Of a stretch of DNA of 64,000 bases, positions 53,295 to 62,213 are shown piece by piece (position 1 is the stretch's first letter; every line of letters starts with the position of its first letter). The position numbers and the translations under genes were made by a program. The notes under the pieces are model-generated. The model had not been told where the DNA came from, did not search any database, and saw only the letters and a program-made list of their open reading frames with translations. Source of the DNA: Arthrobacter sp. 24S4-2 (GTDB lineage Bacteria; Actinomycetota; Actinomycetes; Actinomycetales; Micrococcaceae); NCBI RefSeq assembly GCF_005280255.1, contig NZ_CP040018.1, forward strand, positions 868,001-932,000, given 5' to 3'.

Positions 53295-54592
53295 TGGTCT
53301 ACTCCGCGGCAGCGCATCGCAGCCGGATGCCTGAGCGCCCCCGGCAGGCAGGGCTGTACCGCCCAGGCGCCGTGATTCTTGCCGCAGCCGCGGCGCTGTC
53401 GTTGGCTGCATGCTCCGGCCAGGCGGGGAACGCACGCCTGGGCACGGTGGACGCCAGCGGAGACGGCACGCTGCGCATCGGCCTGATCCTGGACAACACC
53501 GGCCAGCAGGCGTTCCTCAATGCTTCGCAGCTCGCCGCCGCCAAGCTGGCGGTTCGGGAAATCAATGCCGCCGGGGGCCACAAGGGGCGGCCTGTCGAAC
53601 TTCTTCCCGAGAAAATCAGCGACGACACGGCCGCGCAGGCCAAGGAACTCGTGGCAGCCAAGGCGGATGTTGTCATCGGCCCCACGGATTCCAGCCGCGC
53701 CCCGGGGGCCATCGACGTGCTCGCCAACGCCAAGGTGGCCATTATTTCTCCGGCGAACGCAGCGCAGGGCCTCAGCCATTACCGAAGCGGCGGATACTAC
53801 TTCCGGACGTCCGCGGCAGATGTGGCCCAGGCGTCAGTTCTGGTCAAACTTGCCAAAGACGGCGGAGCACGGACGATCGCTGTTGTGCACGAAGAAGGCA
53901 GCTACGGCAAGGACGTCTCCGTTGCCGTGGCCGGTGCGGCCAAGGCCGCCGGCCTGGGCGTCGTGTCAGACGCTGCATTCACTCCGGGTCAGGCACAACA
54001 GGCCGCAGCGGCTGCCAGAGCGGCCGGACCCGACGCCGTCGTGCTCGTTGCGCGCGAAGGCGCTCAGGGCGCCATGGCCGAACTCAACAACGCCGGCCTG
54101 GCGGGCGGGAAGCTCGTCCTCAGCGACGGCGCCATCAAGCAATACGGCTCAGCACTTGGATCCAAGGCGCTGGACGGCGCCCGAGGTGTCCTGCCCGGAG
54201 TCTTCCCGTCGGCACATTTCCAAGGTGAACTGGTGGCCGTCGACCCCGACCTCAAGGACATGACTTTTGCGGCGGAGACCTACGATGCCGTGAACCTTGC
54301 GGCCATCGCCGCGGCCTCTGCGGCCGACGACGCCGGATCCTCCATCGCTGCGCAGCTGATGGCGGTCTCCGGGCAGCAGGGAACGGGCGCGGCGGAAGTA
54401 TGCCGGAGCTACAAGGAATGCGCTGACGCGATCAGGGCCGGAAAGCCAGCGGACTACGACGGCGAGTCCGGGCGGATCGGCTTCGACGCCAACGGGGACG
54501 TGACGTCCGCGAACTACATGGTGTTCACCTACGCGGCAGACAACAGGGCAAAGATGAGCGGAAGCGAAATGGCAGCCCGCACCGGCAGCTGA
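53294..54592 (+). CDS. Branched-chain amino-acid-type ABC substrate-binding lipoprotein
   Basis: A 432-aa lipoprotein. A lipobox LAAC puts the lipid-modified Cys at 40; the shorter start, ATG 53327, would also work. The mature domain is Leu/Ile/Val-binding-like: LRIGLILDNTGQQAFLNASQ, AREINAAGGHKGRPVEL-like repeats and ARTIAVVHEEGSYGKDVSVA. No permease or ATPase genes adjoin, so the partner transporter is elsewhere or it acts as a sensor. Its coupling with the cold shock gene is odd. Confidence 0.85.
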   Translation: MVYSAAAHRSRMPERPRQAGLYRPGAVILAAAAALSLAACSGQAGNARLGTVDASGDGTLRIGLILDNTGQQAFLNASQLAAAKLAVREINAAGGHKGRPVELLPEKISDDTAAQAKELVAAKADVVIGPTDSSRAPGAIDVLANAKVAIISPANAAQGLSHYRSGGYYFRTSAADVAQASVLVKLAKDGGARTIAVVHEEGSYGKDVSVAVAGAAKAAGLGVVSDAAFTPGQAQQAAAAARAAGPDAVVLVAREGAQGAMAELNNAGLAGGKLVLSDGAIKQYGSALGSKALDGARGVLPGVFPSAHFQGELVAVDPDLKDMTFAAETYDAVNLAAIAAASAADDAGSSIAAQLMAVSGQQGTGAAEVCRSYKECADAIRAGKPADYDGESGRIGFDANGDVTSANYMVFTYAADNRAKMSGSEMAARTGS

Positions 54593-54642
54593 TCGCTCCT
54601 AGCGTATTGCCGGCGCCCTGAGGCCATTGTCCGCGGCTTCTG

Positions 54643-54686
54643 CTTGCACTCTCCCCGGGGGAGTGCTAATTATTGATTTAGCACTC
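54643..54686 (+). promoter_or_regulatory. CIRCE operator with an extra half-site before groEL
   Basis: CTTGCACTC (54643-54651), 9 bases, GAGTGCTAA (54661-54669) forms the HrcA binding element CIRCE (consensus TTAGCACTC-N9-GAGTGCTAA), with two mismatches in the left arm. A third, perfect half TTAGCACTC follows at 54678-54686. HrcA would repress the gene until heat stress. Confidence 0.88.
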
Positions 54687-54887
54687 CCACGGACTGACTG
54701 CTAAATCGACGCCCGGTTCCGGCCGGTCGCGGAGTGAGCGGGCAGGCCAAGGAGCGAAAGAAATACCTGGCTGGGGTGAGATCCCATCCGTGCGGCGTAC
54801 AGAGGCCGCCGGTGAAGGATCGTCCGTCGCGGGCACCGCAGTGCAAGGTTCATTCTTAACGACTGTCCCGAAAGGACTACTGCCGTT

Positions 54888-56525
54888 ATGGCCAAGATCA
54901 TTGCATTTGATGAAGAGGCACGCCGCGGCCTTGAGCGGGGCCTGAATATCCTCGCCGACGCCGTCAAGGTCACCCTCGGCCCGCGTGGACGCAACGTCGT
55001 CCTCGAAAAGAAGTGGGGCGCGCCCACGATCACCAACGATGGTGTTTCCATCGCCAAGGAGATCGAGCTGGACGATCCCTACGAGAAGATCGGCGCCGAG
55101 CTGGTCAAGGAAGTTGCCAAGAAGACGGATGACGTCGCTGGCGACGGCACCACCACCGCAACCGTCCTGGCACAGGCCCTGGTCAAGGAAGGCCTGCGCA
55201 ACGTCGCAGCCGGCGCTGACCCGCTGTCCCTGAAGCGCGGCATCGAGAAGGCTGTCGAAGCCGTCACCCAGGAACTCCTGGCCTCCGCCAAGGAAATCGA
55301 AACCAAGGAAGAGATCGCCGCCACGGCATCCATCTCCGCCGGTGACGAAGAAATCGGTGCCCTCATTGCTGAAGCCCTGGACAAGGTCGGCAAGGAAGGT
55401 GTCATCACCGTCGAGGAGTCCAACACCTTCGGCCTGGAGCTTGAGCTCACCGAGGGCATGCGCTTCGACAAGGGTTACATCTCCGCTTACTTCGTCACCG
55501 ACGCAGAGCGCCAGGAAACGGTCCTCGAAGACCCGTACATCCTGATCGTTAACTCCAAGATCTCGAACGTCAAGGAACTGGTTGCCGTCCTTGAGAAGGT
55601 CATGCAGTCCAGCAAGCCGCTGCTGATCATCGCCGAAGACATCGAAGGCGAAGCCCTGGCCACCCTGATCGTCAACAAGATCCGTGGCACCTTCAAGTCC
55701 GTCGCCGTCAAGGCTCCGGGCTTCGGCGACCGCCGCAAGGCCCAGCTCGCAGACATCGCCATCCTCACCGGTGGCCAGGTCATCTCCGAGGAAGTCGGCC
55801 TCAAGCTGGAGAACGCAGGCCTGGAACTCCTGGGCCGCGCCCGCAAGGTCACCGTGACCAAGGACGAGACCACCATCGTCGAGGGCGCAGGCGACGCCGA
55901 CCAGATCGCCGGCCGCGTGTCCCAGATCCGTGCCGAGATCGAGAACTCCGATTCGGACTACGACCGCGAGAAGCTGCAGGAACGCCTGGCCAAGCTGGCC
56001 GGCGGCGTTGCAGTCATCAAAGCCGGTGCCGCAACCGAAGTTGAGCTCAAGGAACGCAAGCACCGCATTGAGGACGCTGTCCGCAACGCCAAGGCTGCTG
56101 TTGAAGAAGGCATCGTTGCCGGCGGTGGCGTTGCCCTGATCCAGGCCGGTGCCAAGGCATTCGCCAACCTGCAGCTCGAAGGCGACGAAGCAACGGGTGC
56201 TAACATCGTCCGCGTTGCCATCGACGCCCCGCTGAAGCAGATTGCCTACAACGCCGGCCTCGAGCCGGGCGTTGTTGTGGACAAGGTCCGCGGATTGCCT
56301 GCCGGTCACGGCCTGAACGCCGCAACCGGACAGTACGTCGACCTGCTGGCTGCCGGCATCAACGACCCCGTAAAGGTAACGCGCTCTGCACTCCAGAACG
56401 CAGCATCCATCGCGGGTCTGTTCCTCACCACCGAGGCTGTAGTGGCCGACAAGCCGGAGAAGAACTCCCCGGCCATGGGCGGCGGCGACGACATGGGCGG
56501 CATGGGCGGCATGGGCGGTTTCTAG
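54888..56525 (+). CDS. groL: Chaperonin GroEL
   Basis: The 545-aa 60-kDa chaperonin subunit. It starts MAKIIAFDEEARRGLERGL and has GDGTTTATVLAQALVKEG (nucleotide binding) and a Gly-Met tail (GGMGGMGGF). No groES is adjacent, so this is the stand-alone groEL copy common in actinobacteria. A 200-base leader follows the CIRCE. A terminator lies 25 bases after the stop. Confidence 0.97.
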   Translation: MAKIIAFDEEARRGLERGLNILADAVKVTLGPRGRNVVLEKKWGAPTITNDGVSIAKEIELDDPYEKIGAELVKEVAKKTDDVAGDGTTTATVLAQALVKEGLRNVAAGADPLSLKRGIEKAVEAVTQELLASAKEIETKEEIAATASISAGDEEIGALIAEALDKVGKEGVITVEESNTFGLELELTEGMRFDKGYISAYFVTDAERQETVLEDPYILIVNSKISNVKELVAVLEKVMQSSKPLLIIAEDIEGEALATLIVNKIRGTFKSVAVKAPGFGDRRKAQLADIAILTGGQVISEEVGLKLENAGLELLGRARKVTVTKDETTIVEGAGDADQIAGRVSQIRAEIENSDSDYDREKLQERLAKLAGGVAVIKAGAATEVELKERKHRIEDAVRNAKAAVEEGIVAGGGVALIQAGAKAFANLQLEGDEATGANIVRVAIDAPLKQIAYNAGLEPGVVVDKVRGLPAGHGLNAATGQYVDLLAAGINDPVKVTRSALQNAASIAGLFLTTEAVVADKPEKNSPAMGGGDDMGGMGGMGGF

Positions 56526-56550
56526 CCCGTCCAACCGCGCCTAAGCGCAA

Positions 56551-56590
56551 AAAAGTGCGGCTCCCTCGAATCGAGGGGGCCGCACTTTGC
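56551..56590 (+). terminator. Terminator after groEL
   Basis: AAAGTGCGGCTCCCTCGA and TCGAGGGGGCCGCACTTT form an 18-bp stem with one bulge or mismatch. A-rich and T-rich flanks allow it to work on either strand. Confidence 0.87.
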
Positions 56591-56696
56591 GTTGGCAGGG
56601 CAGACGCGAACGATTCCGGCATCTTAGCTTCGCTTTTCAGCGCTGTCCTCAACCGGAGAAAAACACAATGTCGGAGTGGTCTGGCAGGATGGTTCG

Positions 56697-57767
56697 GTGA
56701 CGATTACTGCAGCAGCCGATGGTTCGGCATTAGGAAATCCCGGTCCGGCAGGCTGGGCCTGGTATGTGAACGATGATTGTTGGCGCGCGGGCGGCTGGCC
56801 GCACGGAACCAACAACCAGGGCGAACTCATGGCCGTGCTGGATCTGTTCCGTGCCACGGCGCACCTCCCTGGGGAGGAACTGCATATTCTTTGCGACAGC
56901 CAATATGTGATCAACTCGGTTACTAAGTGGATGCCGGGATGGAAACGCAAGGGCTGGCGCAAGGCCGACGGCAAGCCTGTGCTGAACGTGGAGATACTGC
57001 GGGACATTGATCAGGCACTGACCGGCCGCAAGTACCGCTTTGAATGGGTCCGGGGCCATGCGGGACACGATCTGAACGAGGCGGCCGACGACCGCGCCCG
57101 GGCAGCAGCGACCTCCTATCAGCAGGGCATTGCCGTGCGATCCGGACCGGGGTTCGTGCGCGGCGACGACACAGACGGTAAGGCCCATGCGACGCGTTCG
57201 GCGGGGCCCTCCGGAACCCCGGATACACAACACCAGCAGGGTGTTCCCCGGCAGGGCACCTCACCGCTTGGCGGCACAACGGGGCACGCCGCCACGGCCA
57301 CGCTTTCCGGGCAGCAGGATCTCTTCGCGCTGCCGGGCCGAGACAATCAGCCGGACCTTTTCAGTGAGCCCGATCTGTTCAGCGAACTGGGCGCGGATGC
57401 CTTCACGGCCGCGGACGGTCAGGAAGCAGCCCCCGAGGCTGTGGTGGAGGCGCTGGAGCGGGAGCTGCTCCGTCCGGACACACGTGCTGACATTGGACGC
57501 ACCGGGGTGCTGCTGCACCCGGACTTTACCGAAATCGGCAGCTCGGGGCGGCTCTGGACACGGGACGCAATGATGATGGCCCTTGAAGAGAACCCCGCCG
57601 CCGAAACCGAACTGGAGATCATCGGCGCTGACCGGGTCGGCCCGGAGGCCGTCCTGCTGACGTACCGCAGCCACGGCCGCGCGGGATCGTCACTGAGCAG
57701 TTCGCTCTGGGTCCTCGACGGAACGAAGTGGCGCCTGCGTTTCCATCAGGGAACACCGGAAGCCTAG
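56697..57767 (+). CDS. RNase HI domain fused to a C-terminal domain
   Basis: A 356-aa two-part protein. Residues 1-145 are a full RNase HI: AAADGSALGNPGPAGWAWYV (Asp), NNQGELMAVLDLF (Glu), LCDSQYVINSV (Asp), RGHAGHDLNEAADDRARAAA (His and Asp). It should cut RNA in RNA-DNA hybrids. A low-complexity linker (about 150-240, DLFSEPDLFSEL) leads to a C-terminal alpha/beta domain (VVEALERELLRPDTRADI, LWTRDAMMMALEENP) resembling SnoaL/NTF2-like DUF4440 folds. GTG 56697 follows AGGA at 56686-56689. Confidence 0.88.
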   Translation: MTITAAADGSALGNPGPAGWAWYVNDDCWRAGGWPHGTNNQGELMAVLDLFRATAHLPGEELHILCDSQYVINSVTKWMPGWKRKGWRKADGKPVLNVEILRDIDQALTGRKYRFEWVRGHAGHDLNEAADDRARAAATSYQQGIAVRSGPGFVRGDDTDGKAHATRSAGPSGTPDTQHQQGVPRQGTSPLGGTTGHAATATLSGQQDLFALPGRDNQPDLFSEPDLFSELGADAFTAADGQEAAPEAVVEALERELLRPDTRADIGRTGVLLHPDFTEIGSSGRLWTRDAMMMALEENPAAETELEIIGADRVGPEAVLLTYRSHGRAGSSLSSSLWVLDGTKWRLRFHQGTPEA

Positions 57768-57845
57768 CCAGGCGGTTCAGGGGCCCCGAGGCGTTGCCGA
57801 AGGGTCTTGCTGCGACGTTCCCCCCGAAGCGTGCTGCCGAGGCGC

Positions 57846-58133
57846 TCAGCTGAAGCGCTGCGTATTGCCCTGTTCCGCCTGCGCATACGTTGCTGCCGCG
57901 GAATTGAGGGCCAAATTGATGGAGGCAAGGGAGGCCTCCACCTTGCCCTGGGTGAGGGTCCACTCCGTGATCAGCGCCTGGAAGTTGGTGGCCGCCGATC
58001 CCCGCCACGTACCCTGCAGCTCGTCCAGCCCGCGCTTCATGGCCTGGACGTCCGCGCTGATGCGGTCCACGGTGGCTTTGACGTTGGCTGATTTGAGTTG
58101 GAGCAGTTCAGTATCAACAGAAATGATGCTCAT
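57846..58133 (-). CDS. WXG100 family protein (ESX/type VII substrate type)
   Basis: A 95-aa helical hairpin protein. The turn motif is GTWRGSAATNFQALITEW. WXG100 proteins are usually exported as dimers by type VII secretion, but no EccC ATPase or partner WXG100 gene lies nearby. It may be an orphan substrate. ATG 58133. Confidence 0.88.
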   Translation of the reverse strand: MSIISVDTELLQLKSANVKATVDRISADVQAMKRGLDELQGTWRGSAATNFQALITEWTLTQGKVEASLASINLALNSAAATYAQAEQGNTQRFS

Positions 58134-58246
58134 TTGATTGCCTCTCGACGCTGTACGGAAGCCTGATCAGGTTTCCGGACGGCCCGGAGTTGCCCGGACC
58201 GCTACGTCGAGCCTAGGAAGCGGCGGCCCGGTCATGCCACGGCTGG

Positions 58247-59719
58247 TCACCGTATGTGGACAACTTCGCCGTCGTCCGTCTTGTCTGCCGTCTCGTCCTG
58301 GAACGGGAGGCTGACAACCATGGTGGCGCCGCCGCCGTCGGTCTGCTGCGTCCGGACGGTGCCGGAGTGCGAACCAACTATGGCTGCCACAATGGCCAGC
58401 CCCAGGCCACTGCCGCCCGTTTCGCGGGTCCGCGAGGTGTCTGCCCGGTAGAAGCGCTCAAAGATCCTGGGCGCTTCATCCTCAGGGATTCCCGCGCCAT
58501 GGTCACGCACCTCGATGATGGAGAACCTGCCTCCGTCGGTCCCCGTCCGGACGCCGACAGCGAGTTCGATGGGCGTCCCGGCCGGCGTATAACGAAGGGC
58601 GTTGCCCACCAGGTTTCCCACCACCTGGCGCAGTTTGGCTTCGTCACCGAGCACTGGCGCAGGGGAGGGTGCGCGGCCGTCGATCCCGGCCAGCGTAATC
58701 TGCCGGCTCCTGTCGCTGGCCTGGGTGTCCACCACCGCGTCGTTGGCCAGCAGTAGCAGGTCCACGGGCTTCTGCTGCAAGGGGCGCTGCTCGTCCAGCC
58801 TCGCCAGGAGCAGGAGGTCCTCCACCATGGAGCCCATCCGTTTGGCTTCGCTCTCAATCCGGCCCATGGCGGTGGCCACGTCCTCTTCCTTGCTGAGCGC
58901 GCCCTGACGGTAGAGCTCGGAGAACCCGCGGATGGTCACAAGGGGGGTTCGAAGCTCATGGGAGGCATCGGCGGCAAAGCGGCGCATCCGCTCCTCGGAC
59001 GCCATCCGGGAGGCGAACGCCGACTCAATATGGCTCAGCATGGCGTTGAGCGACCCACCCAGCCTGCCCACTTCCGTGGCGGGATTCTCGACATCCACGC
59101 GCCGCGACAGGTCGCCGGCCGCAATGGCCGCGGCGGTCTTCTCCACGCGCGCCAGCGGGCGGAAGGACCGCGAGACTGTCCAGGTTGCAATGAAGAACGC
59201 CAGCACCAGCGTCAGGAATCCGACTCCGATCACCACCAGCGCGGCATGTTCCACGACGGAGTCCACAGGGGCCAGCGGAAGGCCGATAATCACCACTGCA
59301 CTGCGCTGGTTGCCGTCCACGACGTTCAGCGCCACGACGCGCCAGTTGCGCCCGTCCGTGCCGCGGACCTGGAATGGCTGCTGATCGCGGTCCGTGGCCT
59401 CGGCGGGGGAGAGGCTGTCGATGTCCGGGCGCCATTCCTTGCTGCCGCCGAACGGGACGGCTGGCTGGCCCTGGCGCAGGAGCATCAGCGAATAGTCCGT
59501 GGGGATGTTGGGGTTCTGTTCCTGCAGTTGGGTGAAGGACTGCTGTTGCCGGACGGAATTGACGGCGACCTTGAGCTTGTCGTCCACCTGGCCCTGCAGA
59601 TAGCTATGCAGGAGCGTCAGCGTGCCAGACCCGGTCACGGCCAGGGCCACCAGCATGAGCCCCATCATGATGGCCACCAGCTGGGACCGCAGCGAGGCGG
59701 ACTTCCAACGGTGCAGCAA
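58247..59719 (-). CDS. Sensor histidine kinase
   Basis: A 490-aa membrane kinase. One helix near residues 12-34 and another near 150-175 bracket an outside sensor domain; a HAMP region follows. The phosphorylated His is in FAADASHELRTPLVTIRGFS. The ATPase shows LRQVVGNLVGNALRYTP (N box), EVRDHGAGIPED (G1), IFERFYRADTSR (F) and GGSGLGLAIVAAIVGSHSG (G2). It follows the response regulator by 2 bases. The signal is unknown; the type resembles the mycobacterial TcrY/PrrB group. Confidence 0.93.
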   Translation of the reverse strand: MLHRWKSASLRSQLVAIMMGLMLVALAVTGSGTLTLLHSYLQGQVDDKLKVAVNSVRQQQSFTQLQEQNPNIPTDYSLMLLRQGQPAVPFGGSKEWRPDIDSLSPAEATDRDQQPFQVRGTDGRNWRVVALNVVDGNQRSAVVIIGLPLAPVDSVVEHAALVVIGVGFLTLVLAFFIATWTVSRSFRPLARVEKTAAAIAAGDLSRRVDVENPATEVGRLGGSLNAMLSHIESAFASRMASEERMRRFAADASHELRTPLVTIRGFSELYRQGALSKEEDVATAMGRIESEAKRMGSMVEDLLLLARLDEQRPLQQKPVDLLLLANDAVVDTQASDRSRQITLAGIDGRAPSPAPVLGDEAKLRQVVGNLVGNALRYTPAGTPIELAVGVRTGTDGGRFSIIEVRDHGAGIPEDEAPRIFERFYRADTSRTRETGGSGLGLAIVAAIVGSHSGTVRTQQTDGGGATMVVSLPFQDETADKTDDGEVVHIR

Positions 59720-59721
59720 GG

Positions 59722-60441
59722 TCAGCGCTTCTCTGCCGTCCGCAGGACGTACCCCACGCCCCGCTTGGTCTGGATGAGTGCGGGCGCATCGGGGTCGATG
59801 TCAACCTTGCGCCGCAGGTAGGAGATGTAGGACTCCACAATGGAGGCGTCGCCATTGAAATCGTACTCCCAGACGTGGTCCAGGATCTGGGATTTGGACA
59901 GGACCCGGTTCGGGTTCAGCATCAGGTAGCGCAGGAGCTTGAATTCGGTGGGGGAGAGCTCGATGACGGTTCCTCCGCGGCGCACCTCGTGGGCGTCGTC
60001 GTCGAGCTCCAGGTCGTCCACCCGGATCACAGCGTCGTCGTCGACCATGGGCTGGGTGCGACGCAGCACGGCACGGATACGGGCCACCACTTCGTCCAGG
60101 CTGAAAGGCTTGGTGACGTAGTCGTCGCCGCCGACGGTGAGGCCGGTGACCTTGTCCTCGGTGTCGTCCTTGGCTGTCAGGAACAGGACCGGGAAGTGCT
60201 TTCCGGACGCCCGCAGCCGCCGGGTCACGGTGAAGCCGTCCATGTCCGGCAGCATGACGTCAAGGACCGCAAGGTCCGGTGTGTGGAGCTCGGCGGCGGC
60301 GAGGGCGTCACGGCCGTTGCCGGCGGAGACAACCTCGAACCCGGCGAACCTCAGTGAGGTGGAGAGCAGCTCGCGGATGTTGGGTTCATCATCGACGACG
60401 AGCAGCTTGGCTTCGGGACCGTTCTTTTTCATACTTCCCAT
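59722..60441 (-). CDS. OmpR-family response regulator
   Basis: A 239-aa regulator. The receiver domain has LLVVDDEPNIRELL and the phospho-Asp in DLAVLDVMLPDMDGFTV; KPFSLDEVVARIRAVLRR leads to a winged-helix DNA-binding domain (ELSPTEFKLLRYLMLN, SYISYLRRKVD). ATG 60441 has GGGAG upstream. An inverted repeat CTCCCA-5-TGGGAG (60446-60462) overlaps the ribosome site and may be a binding site for itself. Confidence 0.94.
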   Translation of the reverse strand: MGSMKKNGPEAKLLVVDDEPNIRELLSTSLRFAGFEVVSAGNGRDALAAAELHTPDLAVLDVMLPDMDGFTVTRRLRASGKHFPVLFLTAKDDTEDKVTGLTVGGDDYVTKPFSLDEVVARIRAVLRRTQPMVDDDAVIRVDDLELDDDAHEVRRGGTVIELSPTEFKLLRYLMLNPNRVLSKSQILDHVWEYDFNGDASIVESYISYLRRKVDIDPDAPALIQTKRGVGYVLRTAEKR

Positions 60442-60517
60442 GATGCTCCCAGAATCTGGGAGTTTTCTGGATGAAAGTTGTGTGTCCCATGGACAGGTCC
60501 GGCCTGTGGCTGTCCGC

Positions 60518-62173
60518 TCAGGTGGCCGTGGGGTTCCGCCCCACGTCCTTGGCGTCCATGATCCGGTAGGCGTAGCCCTGCTCGGCCAGGAACCGTTGGC
60601 GCTTCGCGGCGAAGTCCTGGTCCAGGGTGTCCCGTGCCACGAGCGAATAGAACCGGGCCGCGCGGCCGTCCTGCTTTGGGCGCAGGAGCCGGCCCAGGCG
60701 CTGCGCTTCCTCTTGCCGGGACCCGAAGGAGCCGGACACCTGGATGGCCACCGAGGCTTCGGGCAGGTCGATGGAGAAGTTGGCCACCTTGGACACCACG
60801 AGGGTCTTCACGTCGCCGGCGCGGAACGCATCAAACAGCTTCTGGCGTTCCTTCACCGATGTGTCGCCCTTGATGACCGGAGCCTGCAGCCGTTCGCCCA
60901 GTTCGTCCAGCTGGTCAATGTACTGTCCGATGACCAGGAGCTGCTCGCCCCGGTGCTGTTCCACCAGCTGCTCCACCACGGTGGACTTGGTCTCGGACGT
61001 GGAACACAGCCGGTATTTGTCGGCGTCCTCGGCCATGGCGTAAGCGACCCGTTCGTCGTGCGGGAGGTCCACGCGGACTTCCACACAGTCAGCGGGGGCA
61101 ATGTAGCCCTGGGCCTCGATGTCCTTCCACGGGGCGTCGTAGCGCTTGGGACCGATCAGGCTGAACACTTCTCCCTCGCGGCCGTCTTCCCGCACCAGGG
61201 TTGCCGTCAGCCCGAGCCGGCGCCGGGCCTGGAGGTCTGCCGTCATCCGGAAGATGGGCGCCGGCAGGAGGTGGACCTCGTCATAGATGATCAGGCCCCA
61301 GTCGTGCCCGTCCACCAGCTCCAGGTGGGGGTAGATCCCGCCGCGCTTCGTGGTGAGGACCTGGTACGTGGCGATGGTGACCGGGCGGACTTCCTTGACC
61401 GAGCCGGAGTACTCGCCGATCTCGTCGGCTGTGAGGGAGGTCCGCTTGATCAGTTCGTCCTTCCACTGCCGGGCGGAAACGGTGTTGGTCACCAGGATCA
61501 GGACCGTGGTGGAACTGATGGCCATCGCGGCCGCACCCACCAGGGTCTTGCCGGCACCGCACGGGAGCACGACGACGCCGCTGCCGCCGGCCCAGAAGTT
61601 CTCCGTGGCCAGTTTCTGGTACGGACGGAGCTTCCAGCCGGATTCATTGAGCATGATGGGGTGCGGCGTGCCGTCAACGTAGCCGGCCAGGTCCTCTGCG
61701 GGCCGGCCGATCTTGAGCAGCAGTTGCTTCAGCTGCCCGCGCTGGGAGGAATGGACCACCACTGTCTCGCCGTCGATCCGCGGCCCCAGCAGGGGCTGGA
61801 TTTTCTTGGCGCGGCAGACTTCCTCGAGCACGGGGTAGTCATTGGTCCGCATCACCAGCCCGTGCTGCGGATCCTTTTCGAGCCGCAGCCGGCCGTACCG
61901 GGACATCGTTTCCTCGATGTCGATCAGCAGGGAATGCGGCACGGGGAAGCGCGAATACTTCAACAGGGTATCCAGCACGCGTTCGGCATCCAGCCCGGCG
62001 GCGCGGGCGTTCCAAAGCCCCAGGGGCGTAAGGCGGTAGCTGTGCACGTGCTCCGGTGCGCGCTCCAGCTCGGCGAAGGCGGCGATGGCATGCCGGGCCT
62101 CCGTTGCCTGCTCATGGTCCACTTCGAGCAGGATGGTTTTGTCGCTCTGGACGATCAGGGGGCCGTCGGTCAC
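60518..62173 (-). CDS. XPB-type DNA repair helicase
   Basis: A 551-aa superfamily 2 helicase. An N-terminal domain (1-120) is followed by motif I VVLPCGAGKTLVGAAAM, motif II IIYDEVHLLPAPIF, motif III GLTATLVREDG and motif VI QEEAQRLGRLLRPK. Archaeal and actinobacterial XPB proteins unwind damaged DNA in nucleotide-excision-like repair. It is followed upstream by a helicase-associated gene in the same direction. Confidence 0.93.
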   Translation of the reverse strand: MTDGPLIVQSDKTILLEVDHEQATEARHAIAAFAELERAPEHVHSYRLTPLGLWNARAAGLDAERVLDTLLKYSRFPVPHSLLIDIEETMSRYGRLRLEKDPQHGLVMRTNDYPVLEEVCRAKKIQPLLGPRIDGETVVVHSSQRGQLKQLLLKIGRPAEDLAGYVDGTPHPIMLNESGWKLRPYQKLATENFWAGGSGVVVLPCGAGKTLVGAAAMAISSTTVLILVTNTVSARQWKDELIKRTSLTADEIGEYSGSVKEVRPVTIATYQVLTTKRGGIYPHLELVDGHDWGLIIYDEVHLLPAPIFRMTADLQARRRLGLTATLVREDGREGEVFSLIGPKRYDAPWKDIEAQGYIAPADCVEVRVDLPHDERVAYAMAEDADKYRLCSTSETKSTVVEQLVEQHRGEQLLVIGQYIDQLDELGERLQAPVIKGDTSVKERQKLFDAFRAGDVKTLVVSKVANFSIDLPEASVAIQVSGSFGSRQEEAQRLGRLLRPKQDGRAARFYSLVARDTLDQDFAAKRQRFLAEQGYAYRIMDAKDVGRNPTAT

Positions 62174-62213
62174 GGCACTGACGTCCGGGTGCCGGCGGGG
62201 CGGTGGGTGCTGG

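Noticed and set aside
54678..56534. A 618-aa open frame antisense to groEL
   Set aside because: It lies wholly opposite a certain gene and has low-complexity Gly/Asp-rich sequence of the usual mirror type.
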